NCBI GenBank assembly: GCA_017421025.1
Contig: JAFQME010000008.1
Coordinates: 1-64,000, forward strand
Reading direction: 5' to 3'
Length of the DNA: 64,000 nt
Origin: Oscillospiraceae bacterium
Lineage (GTDB): Bacteria; Bacillota; Clostridia; Oscillospirales; JAAYXM01
Under the pieces are notes generated by a model that saw only the letters and a list, made by a program, of their open reading frames with translations, made no database searches and had not been told where the DNA came from. The translations under genes and the position numbers were made by a program. Shown piece by piece: positions 57,264 to 64,000 of this stretch (the first letter of the stretch is position 1; every line of letters begins with the position of its first letter).

Positions 57264-58568
57264 ATGAAAAAATCAAATCCAATCGCATTGCTCCCCATTG
57301 GGGTGTTTCTGGTCATCTATTTGGGGTTGGGCCTGCTCTTTGAGTACGGCATGAAAATCCATATGGGCTTTTACAATATCCCCATCGTGGTAGCGTTTTT
57401 GGTCGCTCTGCTGGTTGCATGTCTGCAAAACCGCAAGCTGAGCTTCGATGAAAAACTGCAACTGATGGGCCGTGGCGTGGGCGATAAGAACATCGTCACC
57501 ATGATCCTCATTTTCATGGTAGCGGGCATTTTCGTTGGCGTTGTGGGCCGTTCCAGTGCAGACAGCGTGGCATACTTCTTGCTGTCCGTCATCCCTGCGC
57601 AGTATGCAGTGGCAGTGCTCTTTGTGGTTTCCTGCTTCGTGTCCCTTGCTATGGGTACTTCGGTCGGCACCATCACACTCATCACCCCGATTGCGGTCTC
57701 GGTCTCCGCAGCAAGCGGATTCTCGCTTCCCTTGTGCATCGGCACGGTCATGGGCGGTGCCATGTTTGGCGACAACCTGTCCTTCATTTCGGATACCACC
57801 ATTGCGGCGTGTAACGGTCAGGGCTGTCAGATGAAAGACAAATTCTCCGCCAACTTCAAGATTGCGCTTCCGGCCGCAATTGTGACGCTGATTGCGGTTT
57901 TGGTGCTGTCATTTCAGCAGAATGTCACCGGTGCGGTCATCGAGCCGTATAACTTAATCCAGATCATCCCATACGTTCTGGTGTTGGTGGGCGGTGTGAT
58001 TGGCATCAATGTCTTTGTGGTCCTGCTCATCGGGATCTTCTCGGGCGCAATTATCATGCTTGCCACCGGCGCCACTGCGGCAACCGACCTGCTCTCCAAT
58101 ATGGGCTCGGGTGCGGCAGGCATGTTTGAAACCACCATGGTTGCGATTTTGGTCTCTGCCATTTGTGCCCTCATCCGTGAACACGGCGGCTTTGAAGCGC
58201 TGCTTTGCGGCATCAAGCGTGTCTTCCGCGGCAAACGAGGCGGACAGCTCGGTATGGGTCTCCTGGTGGGTGCGATGGATATTGCAACCGCAAACAACAC
58301 GGTCGCCATCGTGATGGCAAACCCGATTGCAAAAGAAATGAGTGAGGAATACGGCATTTCGCCCAAGAAAACCGCATCCATCCTCGACACCTTCTCCTGC
58401 GTGTTCCAAGGCATCATCCCATACGGTGCGCAGATGCTGGTTGCGATTACCGCAGCCACCGAGTTGGGACACACCGTGGGCGCATTCCAAATCATTCCGT
58501 ACCTCTTCTATCCGTTTGCACTGCTTCTGAGCTCTTTGATCTTTATCTTCTTTGTTCGGGAAAAGTAA
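57264..58568 (+). CDS. Na+/H+ antiporter NhaC-family protein
   Basis: The 434-residue protein has about ten or eleven spans with GTSVGTITLITPIA and MGGAMFGDNLSFISDTTIAA, both typical of NhaC-family antiporters. A metallophosphoesterase gene follows after one base. GGAGG lies before the ATG. A TTGACA at 57209 probably belongs to its promoter, with an imperfect -10 near 57232. Confidence 0.9.
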   Translation: MKKSNPIALLPIGVFLVIYLGLGLLFEYGMKIHMGFYNIPIVVAFLVALLVACLQNRKLSFDEKLQLMGRGVGDKNIVTMILIFMVAGIFVGVVGRSSADSVAYFLLSVIPAQYAVAVLFVVSCFVSLAMGTSVGTITLITPIAVSVSAASGFSLPLCIGTVMGGAMFGDNLSFISDTTIAACNGQGCQMKDKFSANFKIALPAAIVTLIAVLVLSFQQNVTGAVIEPYNLIQIIPYVLVLVGGVIGINVFVVLLIGIFSGAIIMLATGATAATDLLSNMGSGAAGMFETTMVAILVSAICALIREHGGFEALLCGIKRVFRGKRGGQLGMGLLVGAMDIATANNTVAIVMANPIAKEMSEEYGISPKKTASILDTFSCVFQGIIPYGAQMLVAITAATELGHTVGAFQIIPYLFYPFALLLSSLIFIFFVREK

Positions 58569-58569
58569 G

Positions 58570-59280
58570 ATGCTGTTTCGACGCAAGAAGTTTGAGGTCG
58601 GGCGCTTTCTCACACGTGCGAGAGGCTTTGACCCGCTTGAAGCGCAAGCGTATGAAGAACTTGTCTCGCATTACCTGGCGCACGGAACGCGTGTGACCCC
58701 AAAACCGTTTGGGCTGAAACTCATCGTGGTCTCGGATACCCACGGGGACCTGGGCTTCGGCAACAAGTTTGAGGAGTTCTTTTCCGGTGTGGCGGCATAT
58801 GATTTGTGCCTGATTCTCGGGGACTTGTGCCCCTATGAATTGGAGCGGGTGTTAACACTCGTGCCGAAAGAAAAACTTTTGGCGCTGCGTGGCAATCACG
58901 ACCGCCCCGACCTGCTCGACCAATTCGGCATCCCAAACTTAAACGGCAAGACCGTGACCCATCGTGGGGTCACCTTTGCCGGAATCGAGGGGAGTTTCCG
59001 CTACAAAAAAGGGGAGTGGCCCATGTACACCCACTATGAAAGCCTGCTTCTGGCAAGCGGAATGTCAAAGGGTGCGGATGTCCTTCTCACGCACGACCGA
59101 GCGTTTCTGTCTGCACAGTATGACCATGCCCACGCAGGGCTTGCCGGGATTACCTACTATCTCTTTGAGCATGGGATACCGCTTCACATCCACGGTCATC
59201 TCCACAAGTCCTATCGCAAAGCGTATCCCAACGGTGCGGTGGAGCAAAGCGTCTACGGCTGTGAGTACATCGAAATCTAA
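58570..59280 (+). CDS. Metallophosphoesterase
   Basis: The 236-residue protein has the calcineurin-like set VVSDTHGD near residue 56, ILGDLC, RGNHDRPD, LLTHDR and HGHLH, all intact. The first ~45 residues are basic and may bind a membrane or partner. ATG 58570 is chosen over an upstream in-frame ATG within nhaC because it begins one base after that gene's stop. Substrate unknown. Confidence 0.88.
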   Translation: MLFRRKKFEVGRFLTRARGFDPLEAQAYEELVSHYLAHGTRVTPKPFGLKLIVVSDTHGDLGFGNKFEEFFSGVAAYDLCLILGDLCPYELERVLTLVPKEKLLALRGNHDRPDLLDQFGIPNLNGKTVTHRGVTFAGIEGSFRYKKGEWPMYTHYESLLLASGMSKGADVLLTHDRAFLSAQYDHAHAGLAGITYYLFEHGIPLHIHGHLHKSYRKAYPNGAVEQSVYGCEYIEI

Positions 59281-59282
59281 CC

Positions 59283-59318
59283 AAAAGAGGTGTTTTCTTT
59301 TTGAAAATGCCTCTTTTT
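59283..59318 (+). terminator. Terminator before the his operon
   Basis: AGAGGTGTTTTC pairs with GAAAATGCCTCT (two G-T pairs) and runs into eight T. Confidence 0.8.
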
Positions 59319-59330
59319 TTTGAAAAACAC

Positions 59331-59359
59331 TTGACTTTATCATGTTATTGCGTTAGTAT
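59331..59359 (+). promoter_or_regulatory. his operon promoter 1
   Basis: TTGACT and TAGTAT are spaced by 17 bases. The -10 lies inside the palindrome at 59353-59364. Confidence 0.5.
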
Positions 59360-59364
59360 ACTAA
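59353..59364. promoter_or_regulatory. 12-bp perfect palindrome over promoter 1, operator-like
   Basis: TTAGTATACTAA is perfectly self-complementary and covers the -10 of promoter 1. A related half-site (AAGTATCTAA, 59373-59382) follows. It looks like a repressor site; a TrpR-family HisR/YerC-type regulator is possible but not shown. Confidence 0.45.
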
Positions 59365-59392
59365 AGTAATAAAGTATCTAAGAAAGTGACGG

Positions 59393-59421
59393 TTGTCGAA
59401 TTACGGAATCTATGATATAAT
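59393..59421 (+). promoter_or_regulatory. his operon promoter 2
   Basis: TTGTCG and a perfect, extended TATAAT (TGATATAAT) are spaced by 17 bases, 36 bases before hisZ. Confidence 0.7.
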
Positions 59422-59456
59422 ACAAGATAACCGTTTTTTATCGGAGGAACGAATTT

Positions 59457-60554
59457 ATGGATGTCTTGAAATACGAAGAAAAGGCGATTTTTTCGCTGCG
59501 TGCGCTGTATCAGACATACGGATATGCACAGTACAAAATGAGCAAATTTGAGGAATATGACCTCTATGTCCGCAACAAGAATTTCCTGGTTTCGGACCAT
59601 ATCATCACCTTTACCGACACGGACGGCAAACTCATGGCGCTCAAGCCGGACGTGACGCTGTCCATCATCAAAAACAGCAAGGACATCACCGACTCGGTGC
59701 AGAAGGTGTATTACAACGAAAATGTCTACCGTGTTTCCAAAGGCACCCATTCGTTTAAGGAAATCATGCAGGTGGGATTGGAGTGTCTCGGTGCGGTGGA
59801 TTCCTACTGCATTTTCGAGGTGTTAAAGCTTGCATGCGAGAGTCTTGCGCTCATCTCGAGCGACTTTGTGCTGGACCTCTCCAACTTGGACATCATCGCC
59901 GAGGTGATCGATTCTTTGGGCGTGTCCGATCAGGCGAGAAAGAATCTGCTTACCTGTGTCGGGGAGAAGAATCTCCACAGCATCTCCGCCATCTGTGCGG
60001 AGGAGGGGGTGGACGGCAGCCGTCTGCGCCGCCTGGTCTCTACCTACGGTGTCCCCGCAGAAGTTCTGCCCGTGCTGCACGAAATCGTCCCCGAAAGCCC
60101 TGCGGTTGCGCAGCTGGAAACTGTTTTGCAAGCCCTTGCGCACAGCGGTGCGGATGCAAATGTCCGCATTGACTTCTCGGTGGTCGGCGATATGAATTAT
60201 TACAACGGCTTTGTCTTCAAAGGCTTTATCAGCGGTGTTGCATCCGGTGTCCTTTCCGGCGGTCAGTACGACAACCTGATGGACAAAATGGGGAGAAAGT
60301 CCCGTGCAATCGGATTTGCGGTGTATCTCGACCTGTTAGAGCAGCTCTGTGAAACCGATCGGGAATACGATGTGGATGCGGTCATCCTCTATGACGATGG
60401 GGCGGACCTTGCTGCACTCTTTGATGCACACAAACTCCTCACCTCGAGCGGGATGCGTGTGACCGTGCAGAAATCCCTGCCCGAAAAACTCCGCTACAAA
60501 CAACTTTTGAAATTACAGGAACGGGGGGTCGAGATCATTGAAAACCATGCTTAA
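59457..60554 (+). CDS. hisZ: ATP phosphoribosyltransferase regulatory subunit
   Basis: The 365-residue protein is a catalytically inactive histidyl-tRNA-synthetase-like subunit that activates the short HisG. Residual synthetase-like elements are visible: ALKPDVTLSIIKN near residue 62 and YYNGFVFKGFI near residue 246. The operon position and lack of an anticodon-binding domain rule out HisRS. ATCGGAGG lies before the ATG. It is the first gene of the his operon. Confidence 0.93.
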   Translation: MDVLKYEEKAIFSLRALYQTYGYAQYKMSKFEEYDLYVRNKNFLVSDHIITFTDTDGKLMALKPDVTLSIIKNSKDITDSVQKVYYNENVYRVSKGTHSFKEIMQVGLECLGAVDSYCIFEVLKLACESLALISSDFVLDLSNLDIIAEVIDSLGVSDQARKNLLTCVGEKNLHSISAICAEEGVDGSRLRRLVSTYGVPAEVLPVLHEIVPESPAVAQLETVLQALAHSGADANVRIDFSVVGDMNYYNGFVFKGFISGVASGVLSGGQYDNLMDKMGRKSRAIGFAVYLDLLEQLCETDREYDVDAVILYDDGADLAALFDAHKLLTSSGMRVTVQKSLPEKLRYKQLLKLQERGVEIIENHA

Positions 60555-61176
60555 TGTTGCCTTGCCCAAAGGCAGACTGGGCGAAAAAGTCTATGCCATG
60601 TTTGAAAAAGCGGGTTTCCCATGCCCCTCGATCAAGGAAAACAACCGCAAGCTGATTTTTGAAAATCAGGAAGCGGGTGTGCGTTATTTCTGGGTCAAGC
60701 CCTCGGACGTCGCCATCTATGTCGAGCGTGGTGCGGCGGATCTCGGAGTGGCAGGCAAAGACATTCTGCTTGAGTACCAGCCCGATGTGTATGAACTCTT
60801 GGATTTGGACATCGGCAAATGCCGCATGGCGGTGGCTGCGCAAAAGAGCTTCCGTGACAACCCGCAAAAGACCCTGCGTGTCGCCACCAAATTCACCAAC
60901 ATCGCAAAGAATTACTATGCGTCCATGGGACGTGACATTGATATGATCCACTTAAACGGCTCAATCGAAATCGCTCCGATTCTCGGACTTTCCGACGTGA
61001 TTGTGGACATCGTGGAAACCGGCACCACCTTAAAGGAGAATGACCTGGAGGTAATCGAGACCATTGTCCCCATCAGCGCACGTCTGATTGCCAACAAAGC
61101 CGGCTTCAAATTCAAGCAAGCCCCCATCGAAACCATCGTCGCAAGTTTGGCGGCGCAAACGGAGGAAGCGAAATGA
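60547..61176 (+). CDS. hisG: ATP phosphoribosyltransferase, short form
   Basis: The 209-residue enzyme starts histidine synthesis by joining ATP and PRPP. MLNVALPKGRLGEKV is the standard start and VDIVETGTTLKEN the PRPP-binding motif; it lacks the C-terminal regulatory domain of long HisG, so HisZ is needed. ATG 60547 overlaps hisZ by 8 bases; a TTG at 60538 would add three residues. Confidence 0.95.
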   Translation: MLNVALPKGRLGEKVYAMFEKAGFPCPSIKENNRKLIFENQEAGVRYFWVKPSDVAIYVERGAADLGVAGKDILLEYQPDVYELLDLDIGKCRMAVAAQKSFRDNPQKTLRVATKFTNIAKNYYASMGRDIDMIHLNGSIEIAPILGLSDVIVDIVETGTTLKENDLEVIETIVPISARLIANKAGFKFKQAPIETIVASLAAQTEEAK

Positions 61177-62453
61177 TTCGAATTCTCAAATACAGCGAGG
61201 TGGACCACTCGGAAATCTTCGCCCGTGTCACCCCGACCGTGAATGTGGAGGAAGTGGTCGCCGAGATCATCCAAACCGTGCGGGAAAACGGGGACCAAGC
61301 CCTGCTTTCTTACTGCGAGCGGTTTGACCATGCCAAGCTGGACTCCCTTGCGGTCAGCGAGGCGGAAATCCAAGAAGCACTCTCGCTCGTCGAGCCGAGA
61401 TTCCTTGCGGTGTTGGAGCGTGCAGCAGCCAACATCCGCAAATTCCATGAAAAACAAGTCCGTTCGGGCTTCATCATCAACGACGAACCCGGGGTACTGA
61501 TGGGTCAGAAAATCATCCCGGTGGACCGTGCCGGACTCTATGTCCCGGGCGGCACCGCAACCTATCCCTCCACCGTCTTGATGGATGCCATCCCCGCCAA
61601 AATTGCAGGCGTGCCCGAGGTGGTCATCGTCACCCCGCCGAATTCCGAGGGGAAGATCAATCCGGTCATCCTCGCCGCAGCAAAAGTCGCCGGGGTGGAT
61701 AAAATCTTCAAAGTCGGCGGTGCGCAAGCGATTGCCGCACTCGCTTACGGTACCGAAACCATCCCCAAGGTGGACAAAATCGTGGGCCCGGGAAATGCCT
61801 TTGTCGCAGAAGCGAAAAAGCAGGTGTTCGGTCAGGTGTCCATTGACATGATTGCAGGCCCGAGTGAAATCCTCATTGTGGCAGACGAGAGCGCAACTCC
61901 GTCCCACGTTGCGGCGGATCTGCTCTCCCAAGCCGAGCACGATAAACTCGCCAGCGCAGTCCTTGTCACCGATTCCATGGCGCTTGCCGAGGCGGTGCAA
62001 GCCGAGCTTGAGCGTCAAATCCCGACCCTGCCGAGAAGTGAAATTGCCCGTGCGTCCATTGACCAAAACGGCAAAATCATTGTGGCAGACTCGCTTTCCG
62101 CCGCAATTGAAATTTCAAACGAACTCGCACCCGAGCATCTGGAACTGTGTGTGGCAAATCCGTTTGACTCGCTTGACGCCATCCGTCACGCAGGCTCGGT
62201 CTTTTTGGGGCACAACTGCCCCGAGGCGCTGGGGGACTACATGGCAGGCGCCAACCACACCCTGCCCACCTCAGGTACCGCAAAGTTCTCCAGTCCGCTC
62301 TCGGTGGATGACTTTGTCAAGAAAACCCAGTATACGTACTTCACCGCAGATGCACTCGCCGCTTTGGCTGAGGATGTGGCGTACTTTGCGGAACAAGAAG
62401 GGCTTTCCGCCCATGCGAGAAGTGCCACCATCCGTTTGGGGGAAAAACAATGA
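61173..62453 (+). CDS. hisD: Histidinol dehydrogenase
   Basis: The 426-residue zinc enzyme oxidises histidinol to histidine. Signature segments VDRAGLYVPGG, IDMIAGPSEILIVADE and HNCPEALGDYMAGANHTLPT are present, carrying the zinc and catalytic histidines. It overlaps hisG and hisC by 4 bases each (ATGA). Confidence 0.97.
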   Translation: MIRILKYSEVDHSEIFARVTPTVNVEEVVAEIIQTVRENGDQALLSYCERFDHAKLDSLAVSEAEIQEALSLVEPRFLAVLERAAANIRKFHEKQVRSGFIINDEPGVLMGQKIIPVDRAGLYVPGGTATYPSTVLMDAIPAKIAGVPEVVIVTPPNSEGKINPVILAAAKVAGVDKIFKVGGAQAIAALAYGTETIPKVDKIVGPGNAFVAEAKKQVFGQVSIDMIAGPSEILIVADESATPSHVAADLLSQAEHDKLASAVLVTDSMALAEAVQAELERQIPTLPRSEIARASIDQNGKIIVADSLSAAIEISNELAPEHLELCVANPFDSLDAIRHAGSVFLGHNCPEALGDYMAGANHTLPTSGTAKFSSPLSVDDFVKKTQYTYFTADALAALAEDVAYFAEQEGLSAHARSATIRLGEKQ

Positions 62454-63514
62454 GCAGATTTATGAGCGAGAAATTCGCATCGCTTACCCCGTATACCCCG
62501 GGGGAGCAGCCCAAAAATATGCAGTATGTCAAACTCAATACCAATGAAAGCCCCTTTCCGCCCTCGCAAACCGCACAAACACTTGCGTCTGCGGCGGCGA
62601 AGGAGTTGCAGTTGTATCCCGACCCCGAGTGCCGCACCCTCACACAGGCGGTGGCGGACACGCTTGGGGTGGACTTCTCACAAGTCCTCCTCACCAACGG
62701 CTCGGACGAGATTCTAAACTTCGCTTTCATGGCGTATTGCGATGAGAACACCCCGGCGGTGTTCCCGAATATCACCTACGGTTTTTATTCGGTCTTTGCC
62801 GAACTCAATCGGGTCCCGTTTGTGGAGGTGCCGCTGAAACCTGATTTCACCGTGGATGTGGACACCCTGTGCAAGACACACGGCACCGTGTTTCTCGCCA
62901 ACCCCAACGCACCCACCGGCATCGAGCTTGCACAGAGCGAGATTTGCCGAATTCTGGAGAGTGACCCGAACCGAATCGTGGTGGTGGATGAAGCGTATGT
63001 GGATTTCGGGGCGCAAAGTGCGGTGGCACTGTTGGAGCGATACCCGAACCTGCTGGTCACACAGACCTTCTCCAAATCCCGTTCCATGGCAGGGGCAAGA
63101 CTCGGCTTCGGCGTGGGGAGTGCAGACCTCATCTGCGACCTCAACACCATCAAATATTCCACCAACCCGTATAACATCAACCGCATGACCATGGCGGCGG
63201 GCTTGGGGACACTGCAGGATGCGGAGTACACCGCACAAAATTGCCGCACGGTAATGGAAACCCGTGCAGAAACCATGGCGCAGCTTGCCGCTCTCGGCTT
63301 TGAAATGACCGAGTCGAAAGCGAACTTCATCTTCGCCCGTCATCCCAAACTCGACGGGGAGCGCACCTATCTTGCGCTCAAAGAAAAGGGGATTTTGGTC
63401 CGCCATTTCACCAAACCCGAAATTTCAGCATATAACCGAATCACGGTCGGGACACGGGAGCAAATGGACCTTTTGCTCGCCGCTCTCGCTCAGATTTTGG
63501 AGGAAACAGTATGA
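62450..63514 (+). CDS. hisC: Histidinol-phosphate aminotransferase
   Basis: The 354-residue PLP enzyme converts imidazole acetol phosphate to histidinol phosphate. [11 protein letters not shown] near residue 26, [17 protein letters not shown] and [16 protein letters not shown] (Schiff-base lysine) are seen. It overlaps hisD and hisB by 4 bases each. Confidence 0.96.
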   Translation: MSRFMSEKFASLTPYTPGEQPKNMQYVKLNTNESPFPPSQTAQTLASAAAKELQLYPDPECRTLTQAVADTLGVDFSQVLLTNGSDEILNFAFMAYCDENTPAVFPNITYGFYSVFAELNRVPFVEVPLKPDFTVDVDTLCKTHGTVFLANPNAPTGIELAQSEICRILESDPNRIVVVDEAYVDFGAQSAVALLERYPNLLVTQTFSKSRSMAGARLGFGVGSADLICDLNTIKYSTNPYNINRMTMAAGLGTLQDAEYTAQNCRTVMETRAETMAQLAALGFEMTESKANFIFARHPKLDGERTYLALKEKGILVRHFTKPEISAYNRITVGTREQMDLLLAALAQILEETV

Positions 63515-64000
63515 GAACAGCTAATTTTACCCGCCGAACAGCGGAAACCGATATCGCCCTCGCCCTTGCGCTCGATGGGAGCGGAAAAAGCGAGATCAAC
63601 ACAGGGTGCGGATTTTTGGACCATATGCTCACCCTGTTTGCCAAGCACGGCCGTTTTGATTTGATCGTCACCTGCAACGGGGACACCCAGGTGGATGACC
63701 ACCACACGGTGGAGGACATCGGCATTGTGCTGGGAAAAGCATTCTGCGAAGCACTCGGCGACAAGCGCGGCATCAACCGCTACGGCAGCCAGATCCTGCC
63801 CATGGACGAAGCCCTCATCCTCTCTGCGGTGGACCTCTCGGGGCGTGACTGGTTGGGCTATGACCTGTGTGTCCCGACCGAGAAAGTCGGCACATTTGAC
63901 ACCGAACTGGTAGAGGAATTCTTCCTCGGCTTTGTCCGTGAAGCGAAGTGCAACCTGCACATCAAGCAGCTTGCCGGCACCAACTCCCACCACATCATTG
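63511..64000 (+). CDS. hisB: Imidazoleglycerol-phosphate dehydratase, cut by the window end
   Basis: 163 complete codons are visible. [13 protein letters not shown] near residue 36 and [11 protein letters not shown] near 66 carry metal ligands; GTNSHHII at the right edge begins the second histidine cluster. This is the single-function dehydratase form, since it starts directly with that domain. The remaining ~30 residues lie outside the window. Confidence 0.95.
   Translation, partial: MRTANFTRRTAETDIALALALDGSGKSEINTGCGFLDHMLTLFAKHGRFDLIVTCNGDTQVDDHHTVEDIGIVLGKAFCEALGDKRGINRYGSQILPMDEALILSAVDLSGRDWLGYDLCVPTEKVGTFDTELVEEFFLGFVREAKCNLHIKQLAGTNSHHII

Noticed and set aside
59422-59456. T-box or His leader peptide before hisZ
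   Set aside because: The leader after promoter 2 is only about 35 bases and holds no specifier loop or histidine run.
59457-60554. Histidyl-tRNA synthetase
   Set aside because: Too short, lacks the anticodon-binding domain and sits just before the short hisG; this is HisZ.

Overview
The window comes from an endospore-forming member of the Clostridia, most likely an uncultured Oscillospirales-type bacterium. The evidence is spoIIR and a SpoIIQ-like gene, rubrerythrin, proteins anchored to the cell surface by S-layer homology (SLH) domains, stalk-domain (copper amine oxidase N-like) proteins, a SipW-type signal peptide and Firmicutes-style ribosome binding sites. Species cannot be named from the sequence alone. 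Base and codon use change at about 9.2 kb. The left part holds an SLH-anchored polysaccharide-lyase-like gene and then an AT-rich cassette. The rest is more GC-rich and uniform, except for an AT-rich restriction-modification pair at 41-43.6 kb.

Layout. 1-5 kb: the 3' part of a giant secreted Big2/heparinase-II-III-like/SLH protein. 5.2-9.2 kb: an AT-rich three-gene operon (XRE-NTPase-CYTH; membrane S-component fused to an HD phosphohydrolase; metallophosphoesterase). It is bracketed by two imperfect copies of the ychF leader and start, so it looks like an insertion immediately in front of ychF. 9.2-14 kb: ychF, a membrane acyltransferase-like gene, the spoIIQ-like gene, an ATPase, rubrerythrin and spoIIR. 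14.1-21.6 kb: a tight seven-gene operon (PHP phosphatase, Lrp/AsnC regulator, aminotransferase, ispE, yibE/F, SLH-anchored M3 peptidase, amidase). 21.6-23.7 kb: uraA-upp uracil salvage. 23.7-24.2 kb: a divergent pair of very small genes (ribbon-helix-helix protein and an 82-residue protein) sharing tandem 10-bp operator-like repeats. 24.2-31.6 kb: cell-surface and secreted proteins, including two paralogues with exact 93-bp tandem repeats. 32.2-32.7 kb: tRNA-Ser(GCT) with two extra copies of its 3' end. 32.8-35.4 kb: prmA-rsmE and a membrane gene, with an in-frame amber codon inside rsmE. 35.5-39.2 kb: a lipoprotein and an O-acetylation gene pair. 39.2-43.9 kb: a GH127-like glycosidase, a type II restriction-modification pair and tRNA-Ser(TGA). 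44-48.1 kb: a UPF0340 protein, then a two-component system overlapping an HtrA-type protease. 48.3-54 kb: a sodium:solute symporter with a structured leader, a stalk-domain protein and carB. 54.3-59.3 kb: a SipW-signal surface protein, a MATE pump, an NhaC antiporter and a metallophosphoesterase. 59.4 kb to the end: the histidine operon hisZ-hisG-hisD-hisC-hisB, cut by the window end.

How genes work together. The short HisG needs HisZ, and both are present with hisD, hisC and hisB in one overlapping operon. The PHP gene at 14.2 kb could supply the histinol-phosphate phosphatase step from elsewhere. UraA and Upp form an uptake-and-salvage pair. The two-component system is translationally coupled to HtrA, suggesting envelope-stress control. 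The AT-rich cassette joins a CYTH domain, a RelA/SpoT-like HD domain and a phosphoesterase, so a nucleotide-signalling or nucleotide-defence role is a reasonable but unproven idea.
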